Source: CAWBOY01 sp963790585
GTDB taxonomy: Bacteria > Planctomycetota > Planctomycetia > Gemmatales > Gemmataceae
Assembly: GCA_963790585.1 (NCBI GenBank)
Contig: CAWBOY010000001.1
Span: 434,001 to 498,000, forward strand
DNA: 64,000 bases
Direction: 5' to 3'
In this document: in pieces, positions 1-8,979 of the stretch
Layout: each line of letters starts with the position of its first letter
Numbering within the stretch: the first letter of the stretch is position 1
The notes under the pieces: model-generated
Told to the model about the DNA's origin: nothing
What the model saw: the letters and a program-made list of their open reading frames with translations, nothing else
The model's database searches: none
Position numbers and translations under genes: made by a program

Positions 1-1
1 G

Positions 2-223
2 TTGGAGCAACGATTAGGACAAGCGTTGAACCCGGCATCGACTCACGTGTTTTTATGCGGCAATCCAAAAATGATCGGTGCGCCCGAAAAGGACTTTGAA
101 ACAGGCCGGCTGATTTACCCCGAACCGCCCGGAGTGATCGAGCTGCTGGAAGGGCGAGGCTTCAAAGTCGATCAACCGGCTCATAAGATCAAAGGGAACC
201 TTCATTTTGAGAAATATTGGTAG
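2..223 (+). CDS. Ferredoxin-NADP+ reductase, C-terminal end (partial)
   Basis: The gene enters from the left edge; only the last ~73 residues are present. The stretch FLCGNPKMI is the typical NADP-binding motif near the end of plant/bacterial-type ferredoxin (flavodoxin) NADP+ reductases, and the protein ends in EKYW, matching the terminal aromatic pair that stacks on the flavin in this family. The enzyme would move electrons between ferredoxin or flavodoxin and NADP(H) in the cytoplasm. The FAD-binding half lies outside the window, so the subclass cannot be set. The first codon shown is not the true start. Confidence 0.82.
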   Translation: MEQRLGQALNPASTHVFLCGNPKMIGAPEKDFETGRLIYPEPPGVIELLEGRGFKVDQPAHKIKGNLHFEKYW

Positions 224-337
224 CGCGGGGCCACTCTTAATCGAAGTTGGGATTGATTCGTTGTTTAGCAAACGAAGAGTTTTTGATTACAACTGGGATT
301 TAACCGTAGCGGGCGTTTTCTGTAGAGAGAAGGACTT

Positions 338-1174
338 ATGGCAGAAGAGGTGATCGGCGGGTATCGCCTGATCAAGCCAATGGCCACGGGTCAGATGAGC
401 CAGGTCTGGGAGGTCGTCGAGGCCAACAGCGGCCGCCACTTTGCCATGAAGCTCTTGCTCCATGAAAAAATTGACGATCCAGTTTCGCGCCACTTCCTTA
501 CGCACGAAGCGGAGGTCGGCAAAGAACTGGCACACCAAAATATCATTCGCATCGTGAGCGTCGGCAAGAGCCAAAACATTCCTTATTTCGTGATGGAGTA
601 CTTTCCTGCGGGTGCGCTGCGGGTCCGCATAACGCGCAAGGAAAAAGATTTTATTCGAGAAAAGGGACAAGACATTCTAAGACAATGGGCGACGGCTTTG
701 GCGTTTATGAATGCCAAAGGCTGGGTCCATCGCGACGTGAAGCCAGACAATTTATTAGTGAACAGCACCGGTGACGCTCGGCTGATTGATTTCGCGCTAG
801 CGCAACGCCCGCCCAAGGGACTCTTCGCCAAATGGACATATCGGAAAACGAAAGCTCAGGGAACGCGAAGCTATATGTCTCCCGAGCAAATCCGTGGGGA
901 GATTCTCGATTGCCGAGCTGACATTTATAGTTTTGCCGCCAGCGCCTTTGAAATGGCGACATGGCGGCAGCCATTTCGCGCCGCATCCAATGAAGAATTG
1001 CTGCGTAAGCACATTTCCGAGCAGCCCCTGTCTCCCGTGCAATTCAATCCCGATATAACGAAAGATTTCGGAGATTTCATACTACATATGCTGTCGAAGA
1101 AGAAAGAAAACCGACCGCGCGATTTTCATGAAGTGCTAATCAAGATGAGGACTTTGCGAATCTTCAAAGGGTAG
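338..1174 (+). CDS. Small cytoplasmic Ser/Thr protein kinase with altered DFG motif
   Basis: A 278-residue Hanks-type kinase made of the catalytic domain only, with no membrane segment. Visible motifs are the ATP lysine in FAMKLLL, the helix-C glutamate in HEAEVGKEL, the catalytic loop HRDVKPDN and the SPEQIRG activation-loop end. Two motifs are unusual: the metal-binding DFG reads DFA (LIDFALAQ), and the glycine loop reads ATGQMS, losing the first and third glycines. The metal-binding aspartate is kept, so activity is possible but not certain. A purine-rich site GAGAGAAGGA lies just before the ATG. It sits between a ferredoxin reductase tail and accA on the same strand; its substrate is unknown. 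Confidence 0.88.
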   Translation: MAEEVIGGYRLIKPMATGQMSQVWEVVEANSGRHFAMKLLLHEKIDDPVSRHFLTHEAEVGKELAHQNIIRIVSVGKSQNIPYFVMEYFPAGALRVRITRKEKDFIREKGQDILRQWATALAFMNAKGWVHRDVKPDNLLVNSTGDARLIDFALAQRPPKGLFAKWTYRKTKAQGTRSYMSPEQIRGEILDCRADIYSFAASAFEMATWRQPFRAASNEELLRKHISEQPLSPVQFNPDITKDFGDFILHMLSKKKENRPRDFHEVLIKMRTLRIFKG

Positions 1175-1249
1175 TTATTGTAGAAGTTGGGCAGTAGTCT
1201 GGATGGCCTGGGTCGAGCAGGCTCGGCGTCACATATTTCGGAGATCGGA

Positions 1250-2249
1250 ATGGCGGGGCAACGATTGCCGTTTGAAACTGAAATTTATGAAATGGAAGAG
1301 CTGCTGGTGCGCTTGGAGACAGGGCCAGGCGTGGCCACTCAAGCGGTGGAGGAGGTACGCCGGATTCGCCGCGAACTCGTCAATCTAAAGCGGCGCATCT
1401 ACAGCAACCTCAACAATTGGCAAACGGTCCAGGTTGCCCGCCACAAAGAACGGCCTCAATTTTTGGACTATGTCGATCTGGTATTTCAAGATTTCGTCGA
1501 AATGCACGGCGATCGAGCTGTCGGCGACGACCGCGCCGTGCGAACCGGATTTGCCAGAATTGGGGATTACCGGGTTCTGCTCGTCGGGCACCATAAGGGC
1601 AGAACGCAGGCTGAGCGTAAGGAATGTTTCTATGGCTGCGCGCATCCCGGAGGGGTATCGCAAGGCGCTCAAGAACATGCGCCTGGCCGCCAAGTTTCAT
1701 ATTCCCGTCATCTGTCTTATCGACACTCCTGGTGCCTTCCCTGGCATCGGCGCTGAGGAGCGTGGCCAATCCCAGCTAATCGCCATGAACATTCTCGAGA
1801 TGTCCCGCCTGCCGACGCCGATCGTTTGCGTCGTCATCGGGGAAGGGGGATCCGGCGGTGCCTTGGGCCTGGGGGTCGGCGACCGAGTGAGCATGCTTGA
1901 ATTCGCCTGGTACTCGGTCATCAGTCCCGAGGGGTGCGCAGGAATTCTGTGGAAGGAAGCCAACGAGACGACCAAGCCGATGGCGGCCGAAGCGCTACGG
2001 CTGACGGCCAAGGATCTCGCCAAATTCAACATTATCGACGACATCATCCCTGAACCGCTTGGAGCTGCGCACCGTGATCACCGCGAGATGGGCACCACTC
2101 TCAAATCCTACTTGCTCCGCTACCTTCGCGAGTTGAAATCGATGCCGCTTGAAAGTCTGCTCGAAGCCCGATATCAGAAATTCCGTAACATGGGCCTGTT
2201 CCTTACTACAGCCAAATCGGCGCCGATCGCAGAGAATGCCCCACAGTGA
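1250..2249 (+). CDS. accA: Acetyl-CoA carboxylase carboxyltransferase subunit alpha, frameshifted
   Basis: AccA transfers CO2 from carboxybiotin to acetyl-CoA, the first committed step of fatty-acid synthesis, together with AccD. The N-terminal half (LPFETEIYEMEELL, DFVEMHGDRA, GHHKGR) and the C-terminal half (IDTPGAFPGIGAEERGQ, GEGGSGGALG, WYSVISPEGCA) are canonical but lie in different frames. The switch is in CCCGGAGGGG at about 1645-1654: removing one G gives the expected HPEGYRKALKNM. The repaired protein is 332 residues, normal for the family. The start at 1250 is chosen because GGAG precedes it and the protein begins MAGQRLPFE; an upstream in-frame start at 1187 has no support. The gene is normally essential, so a sequence error is more likely than real inactivation. 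Confidence 0.9.
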
Positions 2250-2596
2250 TCGGCCAATGCCGGTAATGCGAGGGGAGGCACAACTCATTTCTGCCAAAGC
2301 AGTTGCGATTATGCCATAATTAAACATAACGGACATTATCGGACGTTGGCGTACGATGGCCTATTTCGAGGGTAATTGTTCGCTATGCCCGCTCAGATCC
2401 GCCAACGTCCGATAATGTATCTTATGTTTAATTGATGCCTTGTCGAAACCCGGTGTTTTCAGCATCCAGCGCAGCACCATGATCGCCGTCAGGCCAGGCA
2501 TATTGTCTCCCGTTTCCGCGAAATCCGCACTTCGACTACTTTCGTCGCGCTCGGTGCGTATACCACCTACAAGCGCCCGCCAATGAGAGTTGCTTT
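2250..2596. other. Non-coding gap with one long inverted repeat
   Basis: No credible gene is seen between accA and the oxidoreductase. The only clear structure is the inverted repeat at 2318-2433. The rest (2440-2596) shows no obvious promoter, terminator or RNA that I can support. Confidence 0.6.
2318..2433. repeat. 34-bp imperfect inverted repeat, small mobile-element-like
   Basis: The left arm 2318-2351 (AATTAAACATAACGG...) and right arm 2400-2433 are reverse complements at 31 of 34 positions and enclose 48 bp. The sequence ATGCC occurs just outside both ends (2311-2315 and 2435-2439), which could be a target duplication, although it does not directly abut the arms. There is no coding capacity inside, so this resembles a MITE-like element or a pair of recombinase sites. 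It is not an integron attC site: the required outer core sites are absent. Confidence 0.6.
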
Positions 2597-3900
2597 ATGG
2601 TCCAGATGACCATCGTCGAGCCGCATCGGCTACATGTCGGCATGGTCGGCATGGGGATGATTTTTGACGAGACCTACCGGCCACTGTTTGAACAGTTGCG
2701 GCAGACCGGCCTCACGCGCCGGGATTTCGGGCTCGTCGAAGTTGTGCTGACGGCGGTGGCGTCACGCTCGGGGCGCGAGCCGAGCGCTATCGCGCGATGT
2801 CCGGGCAACATATGCCTCCTTTCGCCAGCTGCGTCGGAGCCGAGGCGGTTACTGAGCTTCTCCGACACCCAGTGGACGTGGTCTGCATAGCGACGCCCGA
2901 TGATCGTCATTTTGACGCGGCACGGCTGGCGCTGATGGCAGGCAAGCACGTCCTCATTGAAAAGCCTTCCGTGCTGCGCTTAGCGGAGTTAGACGAGCTA
3001 CAAAGGTTGGCAATCGAAAATGGCGTCCTCGCCAAAGTGGTCTACCACAAGTTGGCCGACCCCGATCACAAGAAGCTGCGAACACTCGTCGTCGACGAGG
3101 TGTTGCGGCACGTCAACAACGGCTACTGTTCACTCTTGGAACCGAAATCGATCAGTACCAATCAGTTCGCGGAATGGATCACCGGGCGCAATCCAGGCAC
3201 CTATGTGGCCGTCCACTACATCAAGCTGATCGATTTCACCTTTGGTGCCGGCGCCCCCCTGCCCTGGAAACTGGCGCGCATCTCGGGTACCGGTCAACGC
3301 GGCCTGGCTGGCCCGGCGGATGGGCCCACCTGGGATTCCGTACAATTGCAAATGATTTATACCTACCCAGACGGCAGGGAGGCCGCGTTCGACATCCATA
3401 CGAGTTGGGTGACCCCGGATAACTTCCCCGGCTATGTCGAACAAGAAGTGCAATTTCGTTTTGACAATGGAATTTGGAATGGGCACCAACGCAAACGCGG
3501 CGTTGAACTGACAGTGGAAAATCAGTCGCCGAATCCAATAAAATATACACCAAATTATCATTATAATGGTTCATTCCTCGAACCTTGGAATGAGCGAAGT
3601 CAACGCGGTTATGGAATTGAAGTGTTGCATCGCTTTCTAGAAGAAGTTGCCTATGTAGAATATGGCGGACCACGCGAGGAGAGAATTGACCGCCTGGGAC
3701 GTATGCGTGCACTCGCTTACAATGACCTTTCCGCGGACCGGCGGACCGTTGCGACGGTGCAGGCGCTGGAGGCGATCCTTGGTCATCACGCGGCGGGCCG
3801 GCCTGGGGCTGTGGTGACAATCAATGGCAATAACGGCGGCTTAATCTTGGCGCGGCCTGGAAGTAGTGAGTGCGAAATCTTGTATTCACCGGACGTATAG
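2597..3900 (+). CDS. Gfo/Idh/MocA family oxidoreductase, frameshifted
   Basis: The family uses NAD(P) to oxidise or reduce sugars, inositols and related alcohols. The N-terminal Rossmann segment reads HVGMVGMGMIFDE; the signature of the second strand-loop, KHVLIEKPSVL (EKP), is downstream in another frame, followed by the C-terminal sheet domain. The frame switch is near 2769-2796 (around CTCGGGGCGCGAG), where one base seems to be missing; the natural reading is ASRSG then ARAERYRAM. The repaired protein is about 434 residues. The next gene is a class III aminotransferase 36 bp downstream, so the two may act on one sugar-like substrate, which is inference. The exact start is uncertain; no strong ribosome site is seen. 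Confidence 0.8.
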
Positions 3901-3936
3901 GATCTTTTGACTCTTGTATAGGTAAGGGAATTTGCG

Positions 3937-5311
3937 ATGGCTTCCTCCCTGCACCATCCGTCTGAACAAAAATCCAACGGCGTGCGCGACGAACTTGCTT
4001 GCGTTGAGCCGCGCACCTTGCGAACATTTACGCCAACCCAGGCAGTCCTCGCGCAGCTCAGGTGTCTATCATTGGACGCCGGAGGGACGCCGATTGATCG
4101 ACTTTACCTCGGGCGTCCTTGTCTCAAATCTTGGCCACAATCCGCGCTCCTGGATGAAGCGCTTCACGCAATCGATGGGTTGGGGATTGGACGTGGATGC
4201 TGAGGCAGCCGGTTTTTTCAACGCTCTGCCAATGACGACCTACAATGCCACCACGCCATTGGAGATCGAGTCGTCACGCCGGCTCGTCGAAACGTTGAAG
4301 AGCCGCCCTGGTGGGCGACGCCTGGAGCAAGTCCTTTGGGCAGCGTCAGGCTCCGAAGCGATTCAAAAGGCATTGTGGGCTGCGATCTCCAAAGATCCGG
4401 CGCGCGATATGATCATCGCAACACGGCACGGATTTCATGGCAAAAAAGGCCTAGCGGGAGCCGTCACGGGCTGTGAGCAAGACCACGAGCGCGACCCGCG
4501 CGTCCGGTTTATTTCGTTTCCGATGCAGGATAATTGCGATCTCCATAATCGGGATAAACCGTTCGATCCCGTCCCATACCGACGCGAGCTCGACGCGCTC
4601 TTTCAACAGTTCGGGATTCGATTGGGCACGCTAATAACCGAGCCTTACCTCGGCGGCGCGGGCTCCTATCATCCGCATCCGATTTATTTACAAATGTTGC
4701 AAGCTTTCTGCCGCGAACATGACCTCGTGTTTATTTTGGACGAAGTTCAAGCCAATTTCGGCCGCACAGGAAATCTATTTGCCTTTGAAACCTATGGGCT
4801 CGAGCCTGATCTGGTCGTCCTTGGAAAAAGTTTGGGCAACGGTGTGCCAGTCGCGGCGGTGGTCGGACGCGCGGATATTTTCTCCAACATGGATTACGGC
4901 GAAGGCTCCGACACTTGGAGCGCCAACCCGCTCTGCTGCGCGGCCGTCCTCGCCACCCTGGACGAATTCGCCGCAAATGACGTGTTGAGCCAAAGCCGCC
5001 GCTCATCCGCGGTCGTCGAAGAGGGGCTCAACCGCTTGCGCGATTTCCCCTTTATCGCCCATGTGCGCGGCGAAAAAGGGGGAATGGTCTGGGGATTGGA
5101 AACTCGCGATTGTGTAGGCATCTCCGCGGCCGATTGGGCGAACGCAATCGTCTTGGCCTGCTACCGCGGCCAAAAAGACGAAGGCATTCATTTTCTCGGC
5201 CCACTCGCGCGGAAGGTCATTCGAGTCGCACCACCATTAGTATTGACGGAAGACCAAGCGCACGAATCGCTCGGACTCATGTACCGAATTCTTGGATCGA
5301 TGGTTTCCTAG
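3937..5311 (+). CDS. Class III PLP-dependent aminotransferase, frameshifted near N-terminus
   Basis: A fold-type I aminotransferase of the ornithine/acetylornithine/4-aminobutyrate group. Visible hallmarks: GVYHWTPEGRRLIDF near the start, SGSEAIQKAL for cofactor phosphate contacts, FILDEVQANFGRTG with the PLP-ring aspartate, and LGKSLGNG with the Schiff-base lysine. The ATG at 3937 has AAGGG about 9 bp upstream. Its frame must switch at 4050-4061, where one extra base sits after TQAVLAQ, to reach GVYHW; the 3932 TTG start in the other frame gives a nonsense N-terminus. The repaired length is 457 residues, normal. Substrate is not determinable. It likely shares a transcript with the preceding oxidoreductase. 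Confidence 0.88.
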
Positions 5312-5349
5312 GGTCCTGAATCGGACGCTCGTCCATTAAATCGCAAGCT

Positions 5350-5429
5350 GTGGCCGGGGTCGGTACTCCGACCCCGGTTCGGGGAATCCCCCAAGGCTTC
5401 ACCGGGGTCGGAGTACCGACCCCGGCCAC
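5350..5429. repeat. Dispersed palindromic repeat, family A, copy 1
   Basis: A perfect 29-bp inverted repeat: arm 5350-5378 begins GTGGCCGGGGTCGG and arm 5401-5429 is its exact reverse complement, with a 22-bp loop. The arms themselves contain GGGGTCGG.ACTCCGACCCC, a nested palindrome. Related copies lie at 10221, 40072 and 50932, all between genes. This is REP/BIME-like. Its position after a + strand gene would also allow a terminator role, but there is no T tract. Confidence 0.9.
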
Positions 5430-5466
5430 GGGACCGCTTTTTCATTTATGATTATTGTTTACCAGC

Positions 5467-5514
5467 CCCAAGCGCAAGTGCGGGGTTTTTCGACTTCGAA
5501 CCCCGCGCTTGGGG
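5467..5514. repeat. Long hairpin (CCCCAAGCGC / GCGCTTGGGG)
   Basis: The arms CCCCAAGCGC...GCGGGGTT and AACCCCGCGCTTGGGG are complementary except for a 6-bp near-duplication (AAGTGC) in the left arm. It lies in the 285-bp gap between the aminotransferase and the ABC permease, right after repeat copy 1. It could end transcription or be another REP-type element. Confidence 0.6.
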
Positions 5515-5596
5515 CCGAAAAGCGAACGTACTCATTGACAAGCTCCGTTTCGTATAACATTGTTAAGACATTTACGACTGCACCGTTCCCTCAGTG

Positions 5597-6646
5597 ATGG
5601 CTCCCTTGATGGCTTCCCTCGGTCGTTCAAATTTGTACGGGCTCCTCGATCCGGCGTGGCTGGAGTCTGTATTAGTCGACTTCAGCCGCTGGTTCCCCGA
5701 AGGCAGTTTTTTTCATGAGACTTTCAATCTGCGCGCTCTGGTCGCACTGGTTCTCGTAAGCATCTGCCTTGGCTCGATGGGATCGCTCGTCGTCGGCGGT
5801 CGAATGGCGTTCTTCAGCGATGCGCTGGCCCATTGTGCCTTTGCCGGCGTGAGTTTGGGCTTTCTTTTGTACGGGGTCTTCGGCCCCCCTGCTCCGCCGG
5901 ATCAATCAAGCGCCGCCTTTTGGCGCTGGGTTACCCCCGTTATGGTTGGCTTCGGCGGTTTAGTCGGTTGCGGGATCGCTTATGTCCGCAATAAGACCGG
6001 CTTGGCCAGCGACACGGTCATCGGTGTCTTTTTCGCCGGCTCAATCGGCTTGGCTGCCATGCTGCAAAAGCTGCTCAATAGCCGGGCGCTCTTCAAGCTC
6101 GAAGAGTTCCTCTTCGGCAACCCGCTGGCGCTCTCGTCGGCCGACCTGCTCAACCTTTTCTGGCTGGTCTTGCTGACCCTCGGCGTCCTCGCATGGATTT
6201 ATAACCCATTGTTGCTCGGCAGTTTCAATAGTAGTCTGGCTAAGTCAAGACGGATGCCGGTTCAACTCGTCCAATATGTTTTCATCGTTCTACTCGCCGT
6301 TATCGTCAATCTTTGCCTCCGCTGCGTCGGCGTCATGCTCATCAATGCTTTACTCATCGTTCCAGCCGCGACGGCGTTCAATGTCAGCGGCAATCAACGT
6401 CAGCTGTTCTGGAACACGTTAGTTTTTTGCTTCCTTGCCGTCCTTGGTGGACTATTTACGAGTTGGGAGGTCTACGCACGATTCGACCTCGATCTGGGCC
6501 TGGCGGGAACGATCGTTCTTTTCAGCGTCACGCTGTTCGCTCTTTCCTTACCGGTCGCCTGGTTGCGACGAGTGCGCGAGAAACGCAGATCCGCCGGTAG
6601 CAACGCTTCGTTGGTGTCCGAGTCCCCCTTGCAATCCGTGCCTTAG
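5597..6646 (+). CDS. ABC-3 family metal (Zn/Mn) transporter permease
   Basis: A ~349-residue multi-pass membrane protein of the ZnuB/MntB/TroC permease family. The signature region LGSMGSLVVGGRMAFFSDALAHCAFAG (two adjoining pieces of it) is the conserved ABC-3 motif for docking the ATPase, and later helices such as VGVMLINALLIVPAATAF match the family core. It would form the inner-membrane channel for zinc or manganese uptake. The N-terminus is longer than usual by roughly 50 residues. No binding protein or ATPase gene is next to it in this window; the following genes are a DUF318 permease and its partner. ATG 5597 is preferred over GTG 5594, but no good ribosome site is visible for either. 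Confidence 0.88.
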   Translation: MAPLMASLGRSNLYGLLDPAWLESVLVDFSRWFPEGSFFHETFNLRALVALVLVSICLGSMGSLVVGGRMAFFSDALAHCAFAGVSLGFLLYGVFGPPAPPDQSSAAFWRWVTPVMVGFGGLVGCGIAYVRNKTGLASDTVIGVFFAGSIGLAAMLQKLLNSRALFKLEEFLFGNPLALSSADLLNLFWLVLLTLGVLAWIYNPLLLGSFNSSLAKSRRMPVQLVQYVFIVLLAVIVNLCLRCVGVMLINALLIVPAATAFNVSGNQRQLFWNTLVFCFLAVLGGLFTSWEVYARFDLDLGLAGTIVLFSVTLFALSLPVAWLRRVREKRRSAGSNASLVSESPLQSVP

Positions 6647-6773
6647 CAGCCGACAATAATCGTTGCGCAAACCTGCGATGATTGCACCCGCTGAAAACTG
6701 AACCAAGGTGTACGTCCTCGCGTACTGAAATGGGGAATCCTACCCTGCCGGTCCCTCCAACCCAGCGAGCGCC

Positions 6774-7769
6774 GTGAATAGCAAATACAACGACATGGCC
6801 AAGGATTTTATCCTTACCTTCACCGCAATCTTTTACGAAGCTCTCCCGTTCATCGTCTTGGGCGTCTGGATCGCGGGCATCCTTCAAGAGTATCTGCCGC
6901 AAAGTCTCGTCGCCCGCGTGATGCCGCGTCGCCGTGGCCTGTCGATCTTCATCGGCGGCATGCTCGGCCTCATCTTTCCCATGTGCGATTGCGGCATCAT
7001 CCCGATCATGCGGCGGTTGCTGCGCAAGGGCTTGCCGCTCAGCTGCTGCATATCGTATTTGCTCGCTGGGCCGATCATCAATCCCGTCGTCATCCTTAGC
7101 ACCCTTGCCGCTTTTCGCGGCAACGCCTCCCACGGCAACATGCAGATGGACGCATGGCTCATCACCAGCCTGCGCATTGGCATGGGTTACCTGGTGGCTG
7201 TCGTGACCGCTCTCATCGTCGAACGGCTGCATCAGAAATATGGCGATGACCTATTGAAGCCTTCCCTTCGGCCTGGCAATCTACCAATTGTCGACGATGA
7301 GGAGGCAACGGCTGCACGCGATCCATTCAGCAAACGTCTCTCGCGAATTTCGGAAACAGCTCTTCACGACTTCATCGAGATCACGGCGTTTCTGATCATA
7401 GGCGCTCTATTAGCCGCCACGGCGAAGGTACTCATCAGCGTCGAAACGATTACTCAGCTGTCGACCGCCCAACCGCTGCTCGTGATCGCCATCATGATGG
7501 TTTACGCAATCGCCGTCACGCTCTGCAGCGAGGCCGACGCGTTTATCGCCGCCAGCTTTTCGACCATGCGGCCGGCCGCCAAATTGGCGTTCATGGTTCT
7601 CGGCCCGATGCTCGATTTCAAATTGATCCTGATGTACATGCGTGTCTTTCGGCCACGCTTGATCTGGACCATCATTTTTGCCATTGTCCTCCAGATATTC
7701 CTCTATTCCGCCATCATCCATTATTTGTGGGAATATCTGCAGTCACCGACACCGACCGCAGGCATCTAA
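6774..7769 (+). CDS. DUF318/ArsP_1-type permease (YraQ/YcgR-like)
   Basis: A 331-residue inner-membrane permease with about eight helices in two related halves. The first half carries the family motif FPMCDCGIIPIMRRLL (CxCG), followed by AGPIINPVVILS; the second half repeats it as LCSEADAFIAASF. Members move metals, metalloids or small anions; the best studied are ArsP, which exports organoarsenicals, and zinc- or copper-linked SO_0444-type efflux proteins. The stop is 24 bp before the next gene, whose product belongs to the family usually encoded beside this permease, so the two probably form a pair. GTG 6774 or ATG 6795 could be the start. Confidence 0.86.
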   Translation: MNSKYNDMAKDFILTFTAIFYEALPFIVLGVWIAGILQEYLPQSLVARVMPRRRGLSIFIGGMLGLIFPMCDCGIIPIMRRLLRKGLPLSCCISYLLAGPIINPVVILSTLAAFRGNASHGNMQMDAWLITSLRIGMGYLVAVVTALIVERLHQKYGDDLLKPSLRPGNLPIVDDEEATAARDPFSKRLSRISETALHDFIEITAFLIIGALLAATAKVLISVETITQLSTAQPLLVIAIMMVYAIAVTLCSEADAFIAASFSTMRPAAKLAFMVLGPMLDFKLILMYMRVFRPRLIWTIIFAIVLQIFLYSAIIHYLWEYLQSPTPTAGI

Positions 7770-7793
7770 CCTCATAATGAAAAGGAGCCTGCC

Positions 7794-8859
7794 ATGGCTC
7801 ACAACCATTCGCATGCACACGACCATCATCATCATGGCGATGGTACGTCGTATTACACGCAGCAATTATTCAACATCGCAGCGGCCGGGGCCCTGGCCGC
7901 CGTGACGCTGTCGCTCTGGTATTTTGATCGCCTCAAATGGATTCTGGCGACCTGGCTGCAACCCGTCACAGTCGCCGGCGGCGTTGGGCTCCTACTCTTG
8001 GTCGTAATCCGCGCGATCGCTGTGTGGACTTCAGTCGAGGAGCCGCATTCGCATCCCGCGGAAGGTGACGGCGATCATCATGACCACGATCATTCCCATC
8101 ATGATCACGTTCATCACGCCGGTTGCTCGCACGATCACGGACATGAACACTCGCATAAAGACGCGGCGGAGACAAAGACCGAGACAGGTTTAAGCGTCGG
8201 AACGGCCGCCTTGGCACCGACCACATCGACGAGCGTGAAAGAACATCACCACCACGACCATCATGGCCACGACCACGACGACCATGACCACACCTGGGCG
8301 CCTTGGCAGTTCGTGCTGTTGTTTTTGCCAGTAGCGTTGTTTGGACTGGGCATGCCGAATGATGTTTTCAGCCAGGGCCAAGGGGTCGAAATGAGTTCGC
8401 TGACGGAAATCGGCTCAGCCAGTGGGTCATCCGAACGGATTACGAATCTCACTTGGTCCCAGCTCGAGCGCGCTTCCGATTCGTACACCGATCGAAGTAA
8501 TTTGGAAGGAAAGACAGTCACTCTCACCGGCCAGTACAATGGCAGCGACGCCGCCTTTTTTACGCTGATTCGCTACAAGATCAACTGCTGTGCGGCCGAT
8601 GCGATTCCTTTGAAAATCGTCATGAAGATCGACTATTCGAAGCTCGAAGAAAGCAAGGCAAAATATGCGCGAACTGAGGCCATCAGAATATCGCGGCAAG
8701 TGGGTCGCGGTTACTGGGCGCATCCATTTCGTCAAGAAAAAAGACGCGGATCAATACCAGACAGCCTTGATCGTCACGCCGACCGAGGTCACCGGACCCG
8801 AATCGCTTGGCGAACTCATCAAGGAACTCGACAAGATACCCGACCCGTATGTCAACTAA
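7794..8859 (+). CDS. TIGR03943/DUF1980-type permease partner, His-rich, frameshifted
   Basis: AAGGAG at 7782-7787 sets the ATG at 7794. The product has a His-rich N-terminus (HNHSHAHDHHHHGD), two helices (about residues 20-80), a His/Asp-rich loop (85-165) likely to bind metal, a third helix (APWQFVLLFLPVALFG) and a soluble domain with the conserved RYKINCCAADAIP motif. The frame shifts at about 8655-8672; the true C-terminus is MRELRPSEYRGKWVAVTG and ends at 8859, not 8888. The repaired length is 354 residues. Homologues such as B. subtilis YcgQ are encoded next to a DUF318 permease (YcgR). A role in Zn2+ or Cu+ handling is inferred from the histidines and neighbours. Confidence 0.84.
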
Positions 8860-8884
8860 ATCTGGCGGGGCGGATTGGCCATAA

Positions 8885-8917
8885 TTGACAAGCTAACCGC
8901 ACAAACGCGCGTATAAT
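8885..8917 (+). promoter_or_regulatory. Possible sigma-70-type promoter with wide spacing
   Basis: A consensus TTGACA (8885-8890) and a consensus TATAAT (8912-8917) lie upstream of the gene starting at 8980. The gap of 21 bp is longer than the optimal 17, so it may be weak, activator-dependent, or affected by an inserted base. Confidence 0.35.
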
Positions 8918-8979
8918 TAGCATTCGGGTTAGTATCTCGCCGGACAGCAATCGCCTCGCTTGCACAAGGAGCAACGCCG

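Noticed and set aside
1640..1660. Programmed frameshifting in accA
   Set aside because: No slippery heptamer with pseudoknot is evident, and many unrelated genes in the window show the same kind of single-base break.
2318..2433. Integron attC site
   Set aside because: Although imperfectly palindromic and with GTTGGCG inside, it lacks the outer core sites, and no integron integrase is nearby.
6528..7232. Minus-strand 234-residue frame rich in His and Asp
   Set aside because: It is a shadow of the ABC-3 and DUF318 permease genes; the acidic residues come from antisense hydrophobic codons.
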